A stretch of DNA of 24,811 nt from Acidobacteriota bacterium (GCA_019510535.1 JAEKKE010000161.1:1-24811), one strand, 5' to 3'; numbered from the stretch's first letter, positions 15,704 to 23,024 are shown. The notes: generated by a model not told the origin, from the letters alone. Program-made: numbers and translations.

Positions 15704-16534
15704 TTATCGCAGGTCCGCAATCGTGAGTGCATCCATATCGTCATAACGCTGGTTCTCACCACCCATGCCCCAGCAGAAACCGTAGCTCTTGGTGCCGACA
15801 CCGGCGTGAATCGACCAGCCGGGCGAGATCGCTACCTCGTGATTCGCGATCACGAGATGCTTTGTCGAGGTTGCCGGCCCCATCAGATGCAGCACACGAT
15901 GTCCCGCGTCCACATCGAAGTACATGTACACCTCGCTGCGGCGCATGTGCGTATGCGGCGGCATGGTGTTCCAGTTCGAGCCCGGCTCCAGCAAAGTAAA
16001 GCCCATCACGAGCTGGCAGCTACGAAGGCCTTCAAGATGGATCGCCTTGTAGATCTTGCGATGATTGCAGGTCTCCAGCGCGCCCAGCTCCACCGGCTTA
16101 AGATCGGCGAACTTCACCATCGCCGTCGGCCACTCTGCATGAGCCGGATAGCTCAGCAGATAAAAGGCCGCCGGAGCATCAGAGCTCTTGCTGGCAAACG
16201 TCACTTGCTTCGATCCACGGCCGGCATAGAGGCAGTCCAGTTTGTCGAGCGAGAACTCCGTGCCATCGACCGTCACCACGCCAGGGCCGCCTACATTCAG
16301 GATGCCCAGCTCACGGCGCTGGCAGAAAAACTCCGCCCGAAGCTCCGCCGGGCATGGCAGTTCCAATGCGCCGCTGGTAGGAACCGCAAACCCAACCACG
16401 GTACGGTCTAGATCGATATACCTCAGTTCAATCGAGCCCGGTATCGCCAGCTCATCCGCGAGAAACGCCTCCCGGATCTCATCCGTCGTCATGCGCTCAT
16501 AGCGCACAGCATCCGCAACCTGCAGCAGCTTCAT
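15704..16534 (-). CDS. kduI: 5-dehydro-4-deoxy-D-glucuronate (DKI) isomerase
   Basis: KduI converts DKI (4-deoxy-L-threo-5-hexosulose uronate), which forms spontaneously from unsaturated uronates made by polysaccharide lyases, to DKII. The 276-residue protein has the usual length. The zinc ligands are visible as His194 and His196 in MPPHTHMRRSE, Glu201, and His243 in WSIHAGVGTKS, each offset by two from E. coli KduI. The typical ending GMGGENQRYDDMD is present. Its ATG shares one base with the cupin stop (TAATG), which points to translational coupling. The product is passed to KduD, encoded divergently. Confidence 0.97.
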   Translation of the reverse strand: MKLLQVADAVRYERMTTDEIREAFLADELAIPGSIELRYIDLDRTVVGFAVPTSGALELPCPAELRAEFFCQRRELGILNVGGPGVVTVDGTEFSLDKLDCLYAGRGSKQVTFASKSSDAPAAFYLLSYPAHAEWPTAMVKFADLKPVELGALETCNHRKIYKAIHLEGLRSCQLVMGFTLLEPGSNWNTMPPHTHMRRSEVYMYFDVDAGHRVLHLMGPATSTKHLVIANHEVAISPGWSIHAGVGTKSYGFCWGMGGENQRYDDMDALTIADLR

Positions 16535-17013
16535 TACTCTTTCACCTTGATGACATAGTAGAGCAGCGTCTTACCCGGAGTCAGCACGGCCTGGTGGGGA
16601 GTCTTCGGCTGGAGGTGGAAAACGTCCCCTTTCTTCAGCGCGACCTTCGTTCCGCCCTCAATTCCCGAGCCGGTCAGCTCTCCCGGCTTGCCGCCAATTT
16701 GGTGCTGGTCGGTCAGTTTGCCACCTACCAGCATCGTGAATTCGCCGTCGAGGACGACGAAGAAATCCGACCACGCCTCGTGATATTCAGGAGCACCCGT
16801 CTTTGCCCGCGCCGCCAGCATAGTTTTGTGATTCCCGTACTCTTTTAGCGTCTCACTGTAGACGCCCGTGTCCGAGGTTCTGGCCTTCGCCACGAATTCT
16901 TTCCCGCGCGAAGCCAGTAATTCTGCGGGGTCTACCGTAGCTGGACCGAACTCTTGAGCACCCACAGAAATCGCCATTAGCAGCGCTACCACCGCCATTG
17001 TCATAATTTTCAT
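16534..17013 (-). CDS. Small exported cupin protein, first gene of the kduI operon
   Basis: The 159-residue protein starts at the ATG at 17013, preceded by AAGGA, giving MKIMTMAVVALLMAISVGAQ, a signal peptide with cleavage likely after SVGA. An upstream ATG at 17064 would bury the signal. Residues 70-150 form a single cupin barrel. Motif 1 reads E76-x-H78-x4-D83 instead of H-x-H-x3-4-E, and motif 2 keeps GDVFHLQPKTPH with His140. A metal could still be bound by Glu76, His78, Asp83 and His140. It overlaps kduI by one base and is in the same operon, so a role linked to uronate uptake or processing outside the cytoplasm is likely but unknown. Confidence 0.85.
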   Translation of the reverse strand: MKIMTMAVVALLMAISVGAQEFGPATVDPAELLASRGKEFVAKARTSDTGVYSETLKEYGNHKTMLAARAKTGAPEYHEAWSDFFVVLDGEFTMLVGGKLTDQHQIGGKPGELTGSGIEGGTKVALKKGDVFHLQPKTPHQAVLTPGKTLLYYVIKVKE

Positions 17014-17095
17014 ATACGGAATCCTTTTTTCACCAACCAACATTACCAGAACCCGTGCTACCACTTCCCGATTTCCCGTAATCTATTGCCACACC
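17014..17095. promoter_or_regulatory. Divergent promoter region of the cupin-kduI-kdgK-eda operon and kduD
   Basis: Only 82 bp separate the two start codons, so the promoters must overlap or lie back to back and are probably controlled together. A TAATCT at 17079-17084 is a fair -10 for kduD. No clear operator dyad was found. kduD has no strong ribosome site, and its leader would be short. Confidence 0.5.
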
Positions 17096-17854
17096 ATGCC
17101 TGTACTCGATCATTTTCGTCTCGATAACAAAGTAGCTCTTGTCACCGGCGCATCCGCAGGAATCGGCGCCTCTATCGCGCAGGCGCTTGCTGAAGCCGGA
17201 GCCACAGTCGCCTGTCATGGAAACTCCCGCCCGGCAGAAGCCACCGCCGCTTCGATCGGCGGCAATGCCGCGGCCTTCCAGGCCGATCTTTCTTCGACGG
17301 AAGGTGCCCAGCAGCTTTTCGATAAGGTCACTGCGAAGTTCGGCCACATCGACATCCTGGTCAACAACGCCGGCACCATCATCCGGCATGAGGCTGTCGA
17401 CTATCCCTTTGAAGACTGGCAGCGCGTCATGCAGATCAATCTGAACGCTGTCTTTCAGCTCTCGCAGCTGGTCGGCCGTGCGCTCATCGAACGCAAAGCT
17501 CCAGGAAAGATCGTAAACATCGCTTCGCTGCTTTCCTTCCAGGGCGGCATCCGCGTCCCTGCTTATGCCGCCAGCAAGGGCGCTGTGGCACAGCTCACGA
17601 AGGCGCTGGCAAATGAATGGGCGCCGCGTGGCATCCAGGTCAACGCAATCGCTCCCGGCTATATTGCAACTGACAATACGCTGCCGCTGCGGAATGACGA
17701 GACCCGTAACCGCCAGATCCTCGAGCGCATCCCGACGGGCCGCTGGGGTGATCCCGAAGACATTGCCGCTACCGCGGTCTTCCTCTCCAGCCCCGCCGCC
17801 AACTACATCACCGGCACAGTACTCAACGTTGATGGTGGATGGCTCGCACGCTAG
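17096..17854 (+). CDS. kduD: 2-dehydro-3-deoxy-D-gluconate 5-dehydrogenase (KduD), SDR family
   Basis: KduD reduces DKII to KDG with NADH in the cytoplasm, feeding KdgK. The 252-residue protein is a classical short-chain dehydrogenase with TGASAGIG (17-24), NNAG (90-93) and the catalytic set Ser144, Tyr157, Lys161 in AYAASKGA. It begins LDHFRLDNKVALVTG, and IPTGRWGDPEDIA and the GTVLNVDGGWLAR ending are typical of KduD. It is transcribed divergently from kduI, and the pairing supports this function over gluconate 5-dehydrogenase. The TAG stop is the first three bases of the inverted-repeat element at 17852-17967. Confidence 0.9.
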   Translation: MPVLDHFRLDNKVALVTGASAGIGASIAQALAEAGATVACHGNSRPAEATAASIGGNAAAFQADLSSTEGAQQLFDKVTAKFGHIDILVNNAGTIIRHEAVDYPFEDWQRVMQINLNAVFQLSQLVGRALIERKAPGKIVNIASLLSFQGGIRVPAYAASKGAVAQLTKALANEWAPRGIQVNAIAPGYIATDNTLPLRNDETRNRQILERIPTGRWGDPEDIAATAVFLSSPAANYITGTVLNVDGGWLAR

Positions 17855-17967
17855 AGCAGTTCTCCTAAAGGTGTAGAACGAAGCGTTTGCAGTTTGCGCC
17901 GTTTTCCTTCGAAGAAAACGGCATTCGCAGATTTCTCCAACACCACAGTATTAGGAGAATTGCTCTA
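17852..17967. repeat. Inverted-repeat element, copy 2
   Basis: The 17-bp ends TAGAGCAGTTCTCCTAA (17852-17868) and TTAGGAGAATTGCTCTA (17951-17967) are inverted repeats with one mismatch. The inner palindrome is GCCGTTTTC (17898-17906) with GAAAACGGC (17914-17922). Length (116 bp), the TAGAGCA end and the GTTTTC/GAAAAC core match copy 1 at 1624-1737, although the sequences between differ. It also sits at a convergent junction, and its left end is the kduD stop codon. It has no reading frame. Confidence 0.85.
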
Positions 17968-17982
17968 AGGAAACACTCCCTT

Positions 17983-18020
17983 CAATGAAAAAGGAGCGCC
18001 AATGGCGCTCCTTTCTCCTT
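17983..18020. terminator. Terminator after the SDR-gluconokinase operon
   Basis: AAAGGAGCGCC (17990-18000) pairs perfectly with GGCGCTCCTTT (18004-18014) over a 3-base loop. On the minus strand it is followed by TTTTTCATT, a good U tract. It lies just beyond the SDR stop at 18033. With copy 2 of the repeat, this convergent junction holds two separate hairpin structures. Confidence 0.87.
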
Positions 18021-18032
18021 CATCGCAGAAGC

Positions 18033-18809
18033 TTACTGATTCACGCCGCTGGCCAGGAAGCCGCCGTCCACGACCACAATCTCACCGGTGATAAACGAAG
18101 CAGCATCGCTTGCCAGGAAGATCGCCGCACCGACCAGCTCTTCGGTCTTACCGAAGCGGCCCATCGGCGTACGCATCTTCAGCTCCTGTCCACGCGGGGA
18201 CTCATCGAGCAGCTTGGCATTCAGGTCCGTACGGAAGACACCCGGAGCAATCGCATTGACCGTCACGCCCAGCGACGACCACTCCACCGCCAGCGAACGG
18301 GTCAGCGCGCCCACAGCAGCCTTGCTGGCCGCATACGCAGAGACTTCCTTCAGGCTGACAAAGGTGTTCAGCGAAGCGATGTTTACGATGCGGCCGTAGC
18401 CGCGCTCCAGCATATGCTTGCCGAAGATCTGGCAGGCGCGCAGGGTACCGGTCACGTTGGTGCTCATGATGTCGTCCCAGGTCTCTTCGGGAACCGTCAG
18501 CGTGGGCTCGCGCTTGATCTTGCCGGCGCAGTTGATCAGGATATCGACCTTGCCGAACGCCTCCAGAGTCTTGTCGGCGAGGGTTTGCAGTGTCGCACGG
18601 TCATTTACGTCCGTCGGGACCCGCAGCGAACGGCGCCCAAGCGCCTCAACCTTCGCGGCAACCTCGTCTACCTGCTCCTGGCGCCGCGAGCTCGCCACCA
18701 CATCCGCGCCGGCCTCAGCCAGGCCCAGCGACATCGCCAGACCGATGCCCGACGTTCCTCCCACCACAACGGCCGTCTTACCCGTGAGATCAAACAGCTT
18801 GTGTCCCAT
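18033..18809 (-). CDS. SDR-family dehydrogenase of sugar acids (gluconate 5-dehydrogenase-like or mannonate oxidoreductase)
   Basis: The 258-residue classical SDR has the cofactor motif GGTSGIG (17-23), NCAG (93-96, a variant of NNAG) and catalytic Ser146, Tyr159 and Lys163 in AYAASKAAV. A strong AGGAGG ribosome site precedes the ATG. It lies 11 bp downstream of gluconokinase, so the two form an operon. Two roles fit. One is an IdnO-like reductase turning 5-ketogluconate to gluconate for the kinase. The other is an SDR-type D-mannonate oxidoreductase (as B. subtilis UxuB), which would supply the step after UxaC and UxaE. The kinase neighbour favours the first, the wider locus the second. Confidence 0.85.
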   Translation of the reverse strand: MGHKLFDLTGKTAVVVGGTSGIGLAMSLGLAEAGADVVASSRRQEQVDEVAAKVEALGRRSLRVPTDVNDRATLQTLADKTLEAFGKVDILINCAGKIKREPTLTVPEETWDDIMSTNVTGTLRACQIFGKHMLERGYGRIVNIASLNTFVSLKEVSAYAASKAAVGALTRSLAVEWSSLGVTVNAIAPGVFRTDLNAKLLDESPRGQELKMRTPMGRFGKTEELVGAAIFLASDAASFITGEIVVVDGGFLASGVNQ

Positions 18810-18820
18810 CTTTCCCCCTC

Positions 18821-19309
18821 CTACTTCACTTTGCTCAAAATCTCGTCTACGACCTGCTCGACCGGTCTGTCATTCGTCACGATAACAGCATCGGACGGGC
18901 GCTCCAGCGTAGCCAACTGGCTATCGAGCAGCTTCGGATTCATGTACTCGTGCTGACGTGCCGCCAGGCGCTCCGTGAGCATCTCCTTCGGAAGATCCAG
19001 CAGCACAAACTGCACAGCCCCCTCCGGCATGCCCTGACTGAGGGTCACGCGGTACTTGTCTTTCAGCGCGGAGCATGCCAGTATGCCGCTGCTTCCCTTC
19101 TCGTGCCACCCACGCATCAGCTCGTTCAGCCGTTCCAGCCAGGGCTGGCGGTCCTCATCATTCAGCGGTTGGCCCGACGCCATCTTCGCTTTGTTCGCAG
19201 GCGGATGGTAATCATCCGCATCGGCAAACGGGCAATTCAACCGTTCGGCCAGTGTATGACCGACCGTCGACTTTCCCGCCCCTGAAACTCCCATCAAAAC
19301 CAGAATCAT
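18821..19309 (-). CDS. gntK: Gluconokinase, GntK/IdnK family
   Basis: This 162-residue cytoplasmic kinase phosphorylates D-gluconate to 6-phosphogluconate. The P-loop GVSGAGKST is at 7-15, followed by the family signature FADADDYHPPANKAKMASGQ, NDEDRQPWLERLN and ACSALKDKYR. The start at 19309 is chosen because GAGG lies just upstream and the protein then begins MILVLMGVSGAGKST as in the family. A longer frame to 19411 would run through the uxaE terminator and into uxaE. It is co-transcribed with the SDR gene. This makes the pair look like an idonate/ketogluconate module inside the uronate locus. Confidence 0.93.
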   Translation of the reverse strand: MILVLMGVSGAGKSTVGHTLAERLNCPFADADDYHPPANKAKMASGQPLNDEDRQPWLERLNELMRGWHEKGSSGILACSALKDKYRVTLSQGMPEGAVQFVLLDLPKEMLTERLAARQHEYMNPKLLDSQLATLERPSDAVIVTNDRPVEQVVDEILSKVK

Positions 19310-19315
19310 CTTCGC

Positions 19316-19352
19316 CTCAGCAAAAAGCGCGGCAGCTGCTCTGCCGCGCTTT
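19316..19352 (-). terminator. Terminator after uxaE
   Basis: AAAGCGCGGCAG (19324-19335) pairs perfectly over 12 bases with CTGCCGCGCTTT (19341-19352), with a 5-base loop. Read on the minus strand it is followed by further T residues (TTTTT, then GCTGAGG). It lies between the uxaE stop and the gntK start, so gntK probably needs its own promoter or relies on read-through. Confidence 0.85.
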
Positions 19353-19371
19353 CTGTATTCCTCTGCAAGTA

Positions 19372-20634
19372 TTACGCACCCAGGAAGACCGGGCGGATGT
19401 GACGCTCCCACAGGTTCTCGGTCACGTTCCTGGCGACAATCTCCTCGTTCGCCTCCAGAGCCTCCAGATAGCGCGGTCCCATCTTCGCAGCCACCTTGAA
19501 GCCGACGTGAATCAATTGCCGGAAGTTCGCGTTGTACAGGGGATTGCTCTGCACGTGACGCAGCGCGCCAACGAACTGCTCACTCGTCCAGCGATTGACC
19601 TCGTCCACCGTCGGAAGCTGTTCCTTCTTGATGTCGATTACCGTGGCATACGGAGCCATCAGCTCATCGGCATGCGAGAACGCCTCGGCGTACACTTCCT
19701 TGGCAATTTCCAGACCCGAACCACCGGCCTCGGCCAGACCGATCACCTCTTCCAGCCAGGTGGTGCCGGCCGTCTTGAGATGAACGCCCGCGCCAGTCTT
19801 GGTCACAGCGTTGTGAATCGCAGCATAGATCGAGAACTTATCCGATCCCGAGTGAACGCTCAGCTTCAGGTTCTCAGGCAAACCGTAGTTCTTTACAGCG
19901 AAGGCGATCGCCGCCAGGTCTTCCTCAAACTCGCGGGTGAACTGAGCAACATCGCCTACGTACTCCACGCCCTTGTTGAAGCGGCCGGTGAACTTCGGAG
20001 CGATGGTCTGGATCGGCACCTTCTCGTCTGCAATGGCAGCCAGGATGATCAGCAGCTCCACCGGGGTCTGCGGCAGATCGGTCTCGTCCATCGAGATCTC
20101 AGGAACGAACTTGCCCTCGCCCTTCGCCTCCAGGATGGCGCGATAGATCTTTCCGGCCTCCTGCACAGCGCCGAGGAACTTGTTCGCTACACCGCGGACA
20201 AAGGCCTCATCGGTACGGAACGGCTCCGCGATACCAGGAATGTTCACCGTGCCCACCAGTTCCGGGTGACGGTTTACAAATGCATCCACGTCAGCAGCCG
20301 CAGCAGGCTTGCCGATATCGTCCGCCACATCGATGGTGAAGAAGTCGCAGGGAGCGACGAAACGGCCCATCGTCTTCAGATTGATATGGTCTGCATCGAG
20401 GAAGTATGGCTTATCCCAGCCCAGCGCCTTTACGGCAGCATCGGCGGCGGCGCGCGTCAGCGAAGGCTCGCTGCCAATGATGGTGTGCTCACGGTTCGAC
20501 TTGTTCCATACCGGCACCACCTCTACACCGGCCTTAGCCGCATTCACGCAGGCCTGAAGCTGCGCCTTTGCCTGGTGGGCGAACCGATCGCCGGTACCGA
20601 TCGAAAACCGCGGAAGCCGCAATACATCACTCAT
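19372..20634 (-). CDS. uxaE: D-tagaturonate/D-fructuronate epimerase
   Basis: This 420-residue cytoplasmic enzyme interconverts tagaturonate and fructuronate, joining the galacturonate and glucuronate routes. UxaE was first described in Thermotoga maritima. Family features seen here are PRFSIGTGDRFAHQAKAQL near the N-terminus, SEPSLTRAAADAAV, FFTIDVADDIG, the conserved block KLSVHSGSDKFSIYAAI and HLKTAGTTWLEE. The start is the ATG at 20634, with GAGGA upstream; the preceding TTG is unlikely to be used. It has its own promoter region of about 230 bp, with a possible GntR-type operator 27 bp before the ATG, and is closed by a hairpin. Its presence means no separate tagaturonate reductase or altronate dehydratase is needed. 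Confidence 0.92.
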   Translation of the reverse strand: MSDVLRLPRFSIGTGDRFAHQAKAQLQACVNAAKAGVEVVPVWNKSNREHTIIGSEPSLTRAAADAAVKALGWDKPYFLDADHINLKTMGRFVAPCDFFTIDVADDIGKPAAAADVDAFVNRHPELVGTVNIPGIAEPFRTDEAFVRGVANKFLGAVQEAGKIYRAILEAKGEGKFVPEISMDETDLPQTPVELLIILAAIADEKVPIQTIAPKFTGRFNKGVEYVGDVAQFTREFEEDLAAIAFAVKNYGLPENLKLSVHSGSDKFSIYAAIHNAVTKTGAGVHLKTAGTTWLEEVIGLAEAGGSGLEIAKEVYAEAFSHADELMAPYATVIDIKKEQLPTVDEVNRWTSEQFVGALRHVQSNPLYNANFRQLIHVGFKVAAKMGPRYLEALEANEEIVARNVTENLWERHIRPVFLGA

Positions 20635-20660
20635 CAAACTAATTCCTCATTTCCCGTAAC

Positions 20661-20671
20661 TGGTCGAACCA
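20661..20671. promoter_or_regulatory. Possible FadR/UxuR-type operator upstream of uxaE
   Basis: TGGTCGAACCA is an inverted repeat with a 3-base centre (TGGT-N3-ACCA) inside AATTGGTTCGACCAGTTA on the minus strand. This matches the general TNGTNNNACNA form bound by FadR-subfamily GntR regulators, to which hexuronate regulators UxuR and ExuR belong. It lies 26 bp before the uxaE ATG. No such regulator is encoded in the window, and I found no second clear copy at the other uronate promoters. Confidence 0.35.
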
Positions 20672-20815
20672 ATTTTATGACACCAAGCATATCAACGAAA
20701 AGCGGCTTCATGATTATCGTGAGGAAACTTGTATTCCACACCGGATCGAGAAAATGCTTCCGAAGAGGTAAAACCACTTGAAATGCCGCATTCCGGAACG
20801 TCGTTGCCAAAACCG

Positions 20816-20847
20816 ACGAAGAAAAGGGCCGGCAATCTGCCAGCCCT
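20816..20847 (-). terminator. Terminator after uxaC
   Basis: AGGGCCGGCA (20825-20834) and TGCCAGCCCT (20838-20847) form a ten-pair stem with one G-U and a 3-base loop. On the minus strand TTTTCTTCG follows. It lies 18 bp beyond the uxaC stop, so uxaC and uxaE are probably separate transcripts. Confidence 0.83.
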
Positions 20848-20865
20848 CTTGCTTTCGAGGCTTTG

Positions 20866-22263
20866 TTACAGCTTGTACGCCTTGCGGACCAGGTTCACGG
20901 TCAGGTCCTGGGCCACTTCAAAGGCTTCCTGCTCTTCGATACGGTGCTCGGCCACGAGCCGAGCCAGGAAGGCGCAATCGACACGCCGCGCCACATCGTG
21001 ACGTGACGGAATCGACAGGAAGGCGCGAGTATCGTCGTTGAAGCCGACTGTGTTGTAGAAACCGGCGGTCTCGGTCACCTGCTCGCGGAAGCGCGTCATG
21101 CCCTCCGGCGAATCGTGGAACCACCATGCCGGGCCAAGCCGCAGGCACGGATAGTGTCCGGCGAGTGGAGCCAGTTCACGGCTGTAGGTCGTCTCGTCGA
21201 GCGTGAACAGAATGAACGTAAATCCAGGTTCATTGCCGTATTTATCCAGCAGCGGACGCAGGTTACGGACATACTCCGTCGGCGACGGGATGTCGGCGCC
21301 CTTGTCACGGCCGAACTTCTTGTAGATGCCGAGATTGTGATTGCGCACAGAGCCCGGATGCAGTTGCATCACCAGGCCGTCTTCCACGCTCATACCGGCC
21401 AGTTCGGTCAGCATCTGCGCCTGGAAGAGCTCAATCTCCTTAGCATCGGCTGTACCGGCATGGATCTTGGCATAGAGAGCACTCGCCGCAGCCTCGCCCA
21501 GATCGGCCGTCTTCGCCGTCAGGTGACCGTGGTCGGTCGCGGTTGCGCCCATCTCGATGAAGAAACGGCGGCGGGCACGCAGCGCAGCCAGATAGCCCTT
21601 GTAATTGGAGGTATCCTCGCGGGTCAGCTCACCCAGCTTCTTCAGGTTGCCCTGGAAGTCGGCGTACTCGGCGTCAACCACCGCATCAGGACGGAAGGTC
21701 GGGACCACACGCCCCTTCCATCCGGATTCGCGGATAGCTTTGTGATATTCGAGGCTATCGAGCGGAGAATCGGTCGTCGCGAGCGTCTCGATGTTGAACT
21801 TCTCAAACAGAGCTCGCGGACGGAACTCAGGCGTCTGCAGCTTCGCCGCAATCGTGTCATAGAACGTATCGGCGTTCTTTTCGGTCAGCAGCTCGGTGAG
21901 GCCAAACTGCTTTTCGAGGGTGTAGTCCAGCCACATACGCGTCGGCGTGCCGCGGAAGAGGTAGTAGTGCTTGGCGAAAATCCGCCACACCTCACGCGAA
22001 TCCGCCTTCTGCTTGCCGTCGAGTTGCGGCACACCCAGGCTCTCCAGCTTGACGCCCTGCGAGTACAGCATGCGGAAGACGTAATGATCGGGCTGAATCA
22101 GCAATGCAGCGGGGTCAGGAAATGCCGGATCCTCGGCAAACCAGCGCGGATCAGTGTGTCCATGCGGAGAGATGATGGGCAGGTCACGCACCGTCTCATA
22201 GAGCTTCTCTGCAATCTTTCGTACACCCGGCTCCGCCGGGAACAAACGTGCTTCGTTCAGCAT
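20866..22263 (-). CDS. uxaC: Uronate isomerase (glucuronate/galacturonate isomerase)
   Basis: UxaC isomerises D-glucuronate to D-fructuronate and D-galacturonate to D-tagaturonate, the first cytoplasmic step of hexuronate use. The 465-residue length is normal. The amidohydrolase-like metal motif SPHGHTDPRWFAED (with His34 and His36) is near the N-terminus, and TDSPLDSLEYH, LQLHPGSVRNHN (here MQLHPGSVRNHN) and the C-terminal FNDDTRAFLSIPSRHDVARR are all recognisable family blocks. GAGGA lies about 9 bases before the ATG. It is divergent from gmhA (100 bp gap) and feeds UxaE downstream. Confidence 0.97.
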   Translation of the reverse strand: MLNEARLFPAEPGVRKIAEKLYETVRDLPIISPHGHTDPRWFAEDPAFPDPAALLIQPDHYVFRMLYSQGVKLESLGVPQLDGKQKADSREVWRIFAKHYYLFRGTPTRMWLDYTLEKQFGLTELLTEKNADTFYDTIAAKLQTPEFRPRALFEKFNIETLATTDSPLDSLEYHKAIRESGWKGRVVPTFRPDAVVDAEYADFQGNLKKLGELTREDTSNYKGYLAALRARRRFFIEMGATATDHGHLTAKTADLGEAAASALYAKIHAGTADAKEIELFQAQMLTELAGMSVEDGLVMQLHPGSVRNHNLGIYKKFGRDKGADIPSPTEYVRNLRPLLDKYGNEPGFTFILFTLDETTYSRELAPLAGHYPCLRLGPAWWFHDSPEGMTRFREQVTETAGFYNTVGFNDDTRAFLSIPSRHDVARRVDCAFLARLVAEHRIEEQEAFEVAQDLTVNLVRKAYKL

Positions 22264-22363
22264 TTGTTCATCCTCACAACAAACAGCCTATCAAGTCCGT
22301 GCAACTCCGTCGCCTCGACAGGATTAACTTGCACCTCATACAACTGCCCTAGAAACTAAGGAC

Positions 22364-22954
22364 ATGACATCCCTCGTCCGCGAACATCTCAACGGAACCG
22401 CCGCCACCATCCAGAAGGTTCTGGCCGACGAAGCCATCTTATCGACGGTCGCCGCAGCTGCTGAAGCGACAGCCGCCTCCATGCTAAAAGGAGGCAAACT
22501 CCTTGTTGCAGGCAACGGAGGCTCCGCTGCCGACGCCCAGCATCTGGTTGCCGAGTTCGTTTGTCGTCTGGTGCATGACCGCGATGCCATGCCCGCCATC
22601 GCCCTCACCGTCGACAGCTCAAACCTCACCGCCATCGGCAACGACCTGGGGTTCGACCGCATTTTCTCTCGCCAGGTCGCGGCCCTGGGAGCAAACGGCG
22701 ATGTCTTCTTTGGAATCTCGACCTCGGGCAACTCCCCGAATATTCTCTCGGCGATTGACGAAGCGAAAAGGCGTGGCATGCTCACCATCGGCTTCACCGG
22801 CAAAGACGGCGGCCGCATGACCGGGCTGTGCGACTTTACGATAACGATCCCCTCATCCATCACCGCCCATATTCAGGAGTGCCACCTGGCCCTCGAGCAC
22901 GTCTTCTGTGCGATGACCGAACGGTGTTACTTTGAAGTCCTGAAGCAGAACTAA
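22364..22954 (+). CDS. gmhA: D-sedoheptulose-7-phosphate isomerase
   Basis: GmhA makes D-glycero-D-manno-heptose-7-phosphate, the first step to the ADP-heptose used for the LPS core. The 196-residue SIS-domain protein has AGNGGSAADAQHLVAEF (49-65), STSGNSPN (119-126) and QECHLALEH (171-179). His60, Glu64, Gln171 and His179 match the zinc and catalytic residues His61, Glu65, Gln172 and His180 of E. coli GmhA. AAGGA lies close to the ATG. No other heptose gene is near; it stands alone between uxaC and the porin and ends in a strong hairpin. Confidence 0.94.
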   Translation: MTSLVREHLNGTAATIQKVLADEAILSTVAAAAEATAASMLKGGKLLVAGNGGSAADAQHLVAEFVCRLVHDRDAMPAIALTVDSSNLTAIGNDLGFDRIFSRQVAALGANGDVFFGISTSGNSPNILSAIDEAKRRGMLTIGFTGKDGGRMTGLCDFTITIPSSITAHIQECHLALEHVFCAMTERCYFEVLKQN

Positions 22955-22971
22955 GCATCGCGCACGCAACG

Positions 22972-23008
22972 AGAAGAAGGGCCGGCGAATGCCGGCCCTT
23001 CTTCTTTG
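22972..23008. terminator. Bidirectional terminator between gmhA and the porin gene
   Basis: AGAAGAAGGGCCGGC (22972-22986) pairs without a mismatch over 15 bases with GCCGGCCCTTCTTCT (22991-23005) around a GAAT loop. The A-rich and T-rich outer parts of the stem give a terminator reading in both directions. It is the longest perfect hairpin in the window. Confidence 0.88.
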
Positions 23009-23024
23009 GCTCTTATCTCCGCGA

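Noticed and set aside
19310..19411. N-terminal extension of gluconokinase
   Set aside because: It runs through the uxaE terminator hairpin and into uxaE, while a good ribosome site and the family start lie at 19309.
19075..20781. Long plus-strand open frame (568 codons) opposite gntK and uxaE
   Set aside because: It is the antisense shadow of two clearly conserved genes, with no recognisable domain and Arg/Leu/His-rich composition typical of shadows in GC-rich DNA.
21115..22359. Plus-strand open frame (414 codons) opposite uxaC
   Set aside because: uxaC on the other strand has full family motifs; this frame has none and no ribosome site.
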